DNA of 11,629 bases from Bacteroides sp. GTDB lineage: Bacteria > Bacteroidota > Bacteroidia > Bacteroidales > Bacteroidaceae. The stretch covers positions 1 to 11,629 of the forward strand of contig DXOJ01000724.1 in NCBI GenBank assembly GCA_019412865.1, read 5' to 3'. Numbering within the stretch: position 1 is the first letter of the stretch; each line of letters begins with the position of its first letter. A program made the position numbers and the translations under genes. Positions 9,211-11,629 of this stretch are shown here, in pieces. The notes beneath the pieces were generated by a model that searched no databases, was not told where the DNA came from, and worked only from the letters and a program-made list of their open reading frames with translations.

Positions 9211-9251
9211 GAAGAAGGGTATTTGCTTTCCATAGGCAAATACCCTCTTTC
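9211..9251 (+). terminator. Strong RNA hairpin between the SGBP and GH92 genes
   Basis: GGGTATTTGC (9217-9226) pairs perfectly with GCAAATACCC (9236-9245) around a 9-base loop. An A-T pair (9216/9246), one mismatch (9215/9247), a G-T wobble and three more pairs extend the stem to about 16 positions. Only a weak pyrimidine run (TCTTTCC) follows, so it is not a textbook intrinsic terminator. It may cause partial termination, or protect the 3' end of the upstream operon mRNA, lowering GH92 expression relative to the susCD genes. Confidence 0.6.
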
Positions 9252-9282
9252 CATCCGGATAAGTTATTATAATACAATAGAG

Positions 9283-9297
9283 TTGCTTAATAAGCAA
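9283..9297. repeat. Near-perfect palindrome just before the GH92 start
   Basis: TTGCTTA-A-TAAGCAA is a 7-base inverted repeat around a single central base, ending 4 bases before the GH92 ATG. As DNA it could be an operator half-site pair; as RNA it would form a six-pair hairpin with a three-base loop over the ribosome-binding region. An AT-rich palindrome of this size could arise by chance, so the regulatory role is uncertain. Confidence 0.4.
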
Positions 9298-9301
9298 AAT
9301 A

Positions 9302-11524
9302 ATGAAGAAATACTTTTTTATATACATAGCTTTCTGTTTAAGTTTACCCATATTGACTTGTTGTAGTACTAAACAGATAGAAAAAACTCCAGTTGACTAT
9401 GTCAATCCTTATATGGGAAATATTAGTCACTTGTTGGTGTCTACTTATCCTACGGTACACTTGCCTAATAGTATGCTGCGTGTATATCCCGAGCGTGCGG
9501 ATTATACATCGGACAGAATAAAGGGACTTCCTTTGATCGTGACAAGTCATAGAGGAAGTTCTGCATTTAATTTGAGCCCTTTTCAGGGAGATGCAAGTGC
9601 GATAAAACCGGTGGTTTCATATAGTTACGATCAGGAAATTATCAAACCGTATTTCTATTCTGTGTTTTTAGATGAACCTCGGATCGAAGTGAAATATGCA
9701 CCGTCACATCAGTCGGGTATTTATGAGCTGAAAACCATGGCTGATAAGCCGACTTATCTTATGCTGAACTCGGGGAATGGAGTGATACAGGCAAATGGAA
9801 ATACGGTCAGCGGCTTTCAACAATTAGAAAATCAGACGAAGGTATATATGTATCTGGAAACGGAAAAGCCTCCCGTACGTATACAATCCGGCAATGAAAA
9901 AGAGTCTTATCAAATACTGTATTTAGGCGATCAGGCACAGACGATACATCTGCGTTATGGTATTTCATTTATCAGCGTAGAACAGGCGCGTCGAAATCTA
10001 TATCGCGAGTTGAACGACTATAATGTGGAGAAACTGGCAAGAAAAGGACGTGAAAAGTGGAACGAGACATTGAGTAAAATTGAAATTACCAATGAATCGG
10101 ATGAGAATAAAGCCGTATTTTATACATCCATGTATCGTTGTTATGAACGCCCTGTGAATATCAGTGAAGACGGACGGTATTTTAGTGCTTTTGATGGAAC
10201 TGTGCACGAGGATGATGGAGTACCTTTTTATACGGATGATTGGATTTGGGATACTTACCGGGCTACACACCCTTTACGTATATTGATCGAACCTGAATTG
10301 GAAACAGATGTTATTCGTTCTTATATTCGTATGGCAGAACAAATGGATAATTTATGGATGCCTACTTTTCCGGAAATAACAGGAGATTCACGGCGTATGA
10401 ACTCGAACCATGCGGTAGCTACCATAGCTGATGCTTGTGTGAAGGGATTGACGGATTTTGATGTGGAAAAAGCATATCAGGCGTGTAAGCAAGGAATCGA
10501 AGATAAAACACTGGCTCCATGGTCGGGCAAACCTGCCGGATGGCTGGATGATTTTTACAAGAAACATGGTTATATTCCCGCATTGTCACCGGGAGAAAAA
10601 GAAACGGTGGCGGAGGTACATCCTTTTGAAAAACGGCAACCCATTGCTGTGACTTTGGGAACAGCTTATGACGAATGGTGCCTGTCGCGGATAGCCGGTT
10701 ATTTGCAAAAAAAGGAAGAATATACTCATTATTTATCCTGCTCATATAACTATCGGAATGTATTTAATCCTGCAACCGGATTCTTTCATCCGAAAGATAA
10801 GGATGGAAAATTTATAGAACCATTTGATTACCGGTTTTCCGGAGGGATGGGAGCGCGTGAGTATTATTGAGAAAATAACGGTTGGATATATCGTTGGGAT
10901 GTGCAGCACAATATTGCTGATTTGATAGAGCTGCTGGGAGGAAATGAGTGCTTTGTTCACGCATTGGATTCAATGTTCAATGAGCCTTTGGGACGTGGGA
11001 AATATGCATTTTACGCACAATTACCCGATCATACAGGAAATGTAGGGCAGTTCTCGATGGCTAATGAGCCAAGTTTGCACGTTCCTTATTTATATAATTA
11101 CGCAGGAGAACCCTGGAAAACACAAAAACGCATTCGTATGCTGCTTCATCAATGGTTCCGTAATGATTTGATGGGAATGCCGGGGGATGAAGACGGAGGT
11201 GGAATGTCGGCTTTTGTGGTTTTCTCAATGATGGGATTCTATCCGGTTACTCCGGGGTCTCCTACATATAATATAGGTAGCCCGTTTTTTGAGCATATCA
11301 AGGTCAATTTGGGAAATGGCAAATGTTTTGAAGTGGAGGCTCGTAATTGTTCGGTGGAAAATAAATATATCCAATCGGCAACGCTGAACGGAAAAGAATG
11401 GAATCAGCCTTGGATTAGCCATCCGGATATAATGGGAGGTGGAAAACTGGTGCTTGTAATGGGAGATATGGCTAATAAAGAATGGGGGACTGGCCCGGAA
11501 AATGCACCACCTTCGGCAGAATAA
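9302..11524 (+). pseudogene. GH92 alpha-mannosidase, interrupted by an in-frame TGA
   Basis: A 740-codon frame, the normal size of GH92 exo-alpha-mannosidases, broken only by TGA at codon 523. The signal peptide looks lipoprotein-type (ILTCC, Cys20 or Cys21). The N-terminal beta-sandwich begins VDYVNPYMGNISHLL (31-45) and continues with TVHLPNSMLRVYP (51-63), a divergent form of the usual VNPFIGT start. The (alpha/alpha)6 catalytic domain contains DDWIWDTYRATHPL (312-325) and ADACVKG (376-382). After the stop come ENNGWIYRWD (524-533) and GDEDGGGMSAF (628-638), then MGFYPV. I predict E524 as the catalytic acid and D629/D631 as the base pair, because in the characterised GH92 BT3990, as I recall it, E533, D642 and D644 have almost the same spacing. 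As written, translation gives an inactive 522-residue product; a second start at GTG 10901 would give a 207-residue C-terminal piece. Substrate would be alpha-linked mannose; the linkage is unknown. Confidence 0.85.
10868..10870 (+). other. In-frame TGA stop inside GH92
   Basis: The codon follows GAG-TAT-TAT (residues EYY) and precedes GAA-AAT-AAC (ENN). No base is gained or lost: the C-terminal GH92 motifs continue in the same frame up to the TAA at 11522. Single-base origins would be TGG, TGC, TGT, GGA, CGA, AGA, TCA or TTA. No other in-frame TGA occurs in the genes of this window. Confidence 0.9.
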
Positions 11525-11574
11525 TTTCAATGTTTTCGTTTCATCAATGAGTTGTCTGTTGTCGGAATAATTGG

Positions 11575-11595
11575 TCGTAAATTTCATTTTTACGA
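11575..11595 (+). terminator. Possible terminator hairpin after GH92
   Basis: TCGTAAA (11575-11581) pairs with TTTACGA (11589-11595) around a 7-base loop, 50 bases after the GH92 stop. A T-rich stretch follows from about 11604 but not directly at the stem base, and the stem is A/T-rich, so this is a modest candidate. The 105 bases from 11525 to the end of the window contain no gene I can support. Confidence 0.4.
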
Positions 11596-11629
11596 TAGCT
11601 AATGTTTCTTATTTATATTTTTCAAAATT

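Noticed and set aside
9201..9225. TTTG...TATTTG as a Bacteroides-type promoter for GH92
   Set aside because: The spacing is about 15 bases instead of about 20, the -7 element lacks the two spacer bases of TAnnTTTG, and the second element is inside the hairpin stem.
10868..10910. Selenocysteine insertion at the GH92 TGA
   Set aside because: Only a weak five-pair stem (TAACG with CGTTG, around 10876-10897) follows the TGA, too close and too weak for a bacterial SECIS. GH92 enzymes have no known redox residue at this position, so a nonsense change or sequencing error is simpler.
10901..11524. Independent 207-residue gene starting at GTG 10901
   Set aside because: It is in the same frame as the GH92 gene and encodes the C-terminal GH92 motifs; there is no ribosome-binding site, so it is treated as the second part of the interrupted gene.
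1..11629. CRISPR arrays, tRNA or rRNA genes, insertion sequences, PUL regulators
   Set aside because: No regularly spaced repeats, no RNA-gene-like stretches, no transposase, and no hybrid two-component or ECF sigma/anti-sigma gene were found in the window.

Overview
The window is part of a polysaccharide utilization locus (PUL) from a member of the Bacteroidota, most likely Bacteroides or a close gut relative. The signs are a classic SusC/SusD pair, several lipoprotein signal peptides, AT-rich short spacers, mostly absent Shine-Dalgarno sequences, and carbohydrate-active enzymes flanking the transporter. Every gene lies on the + strand.

Layout: the last 21 codons of an upstream gene (2-67); a surface-type lipoprotein of the GH71/GH99-like superfamily (78-1508); a SusC-type TonB-dependent transporter (1531-4671); its SusD-type lipoprotein (4692-6740); a two-domain DUF3823-type lipoprotein (6761-7513); a 539-residue lipoprotein with a short coiled coil, probably a second surface glycan-binding protein (7554-9173); and a divergent GH92 alpha-mannosidase gene (9302-11524). 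The first six genes are spaced by 10 to 40 bases and look like one operon whose promoter lies outside the window. The only larger gap, 128 bases before the GH92 gene, holds a strong hairpin and a near-perfect palindrome touching the GH92 start region. A weaker terminator-like hairpin follows GH92.

Likely joint function: the surface lipoproteins bind a glycan, the GH71/99-like enzyme cuts it internally, SusC/SusD import the pieces, and GH92 removes terminal alpha-mannose. This pairing points to an alpha-mannoside such as fungal mannan or N-glycan-type mannose, but the substrate is inferred, not proven.

The most striking observation is that GH92 is interrupted by a single in-frame TGA (10868-10870). 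The reading frame continues perfectly after it for 217 codons. The stop lies one codon before the glutamate I predict to be the catalytic acid, so neither fragment alone could be an active enzyme. It may be a nonsense mutation, a sequencing error, or, less likely, recoding.
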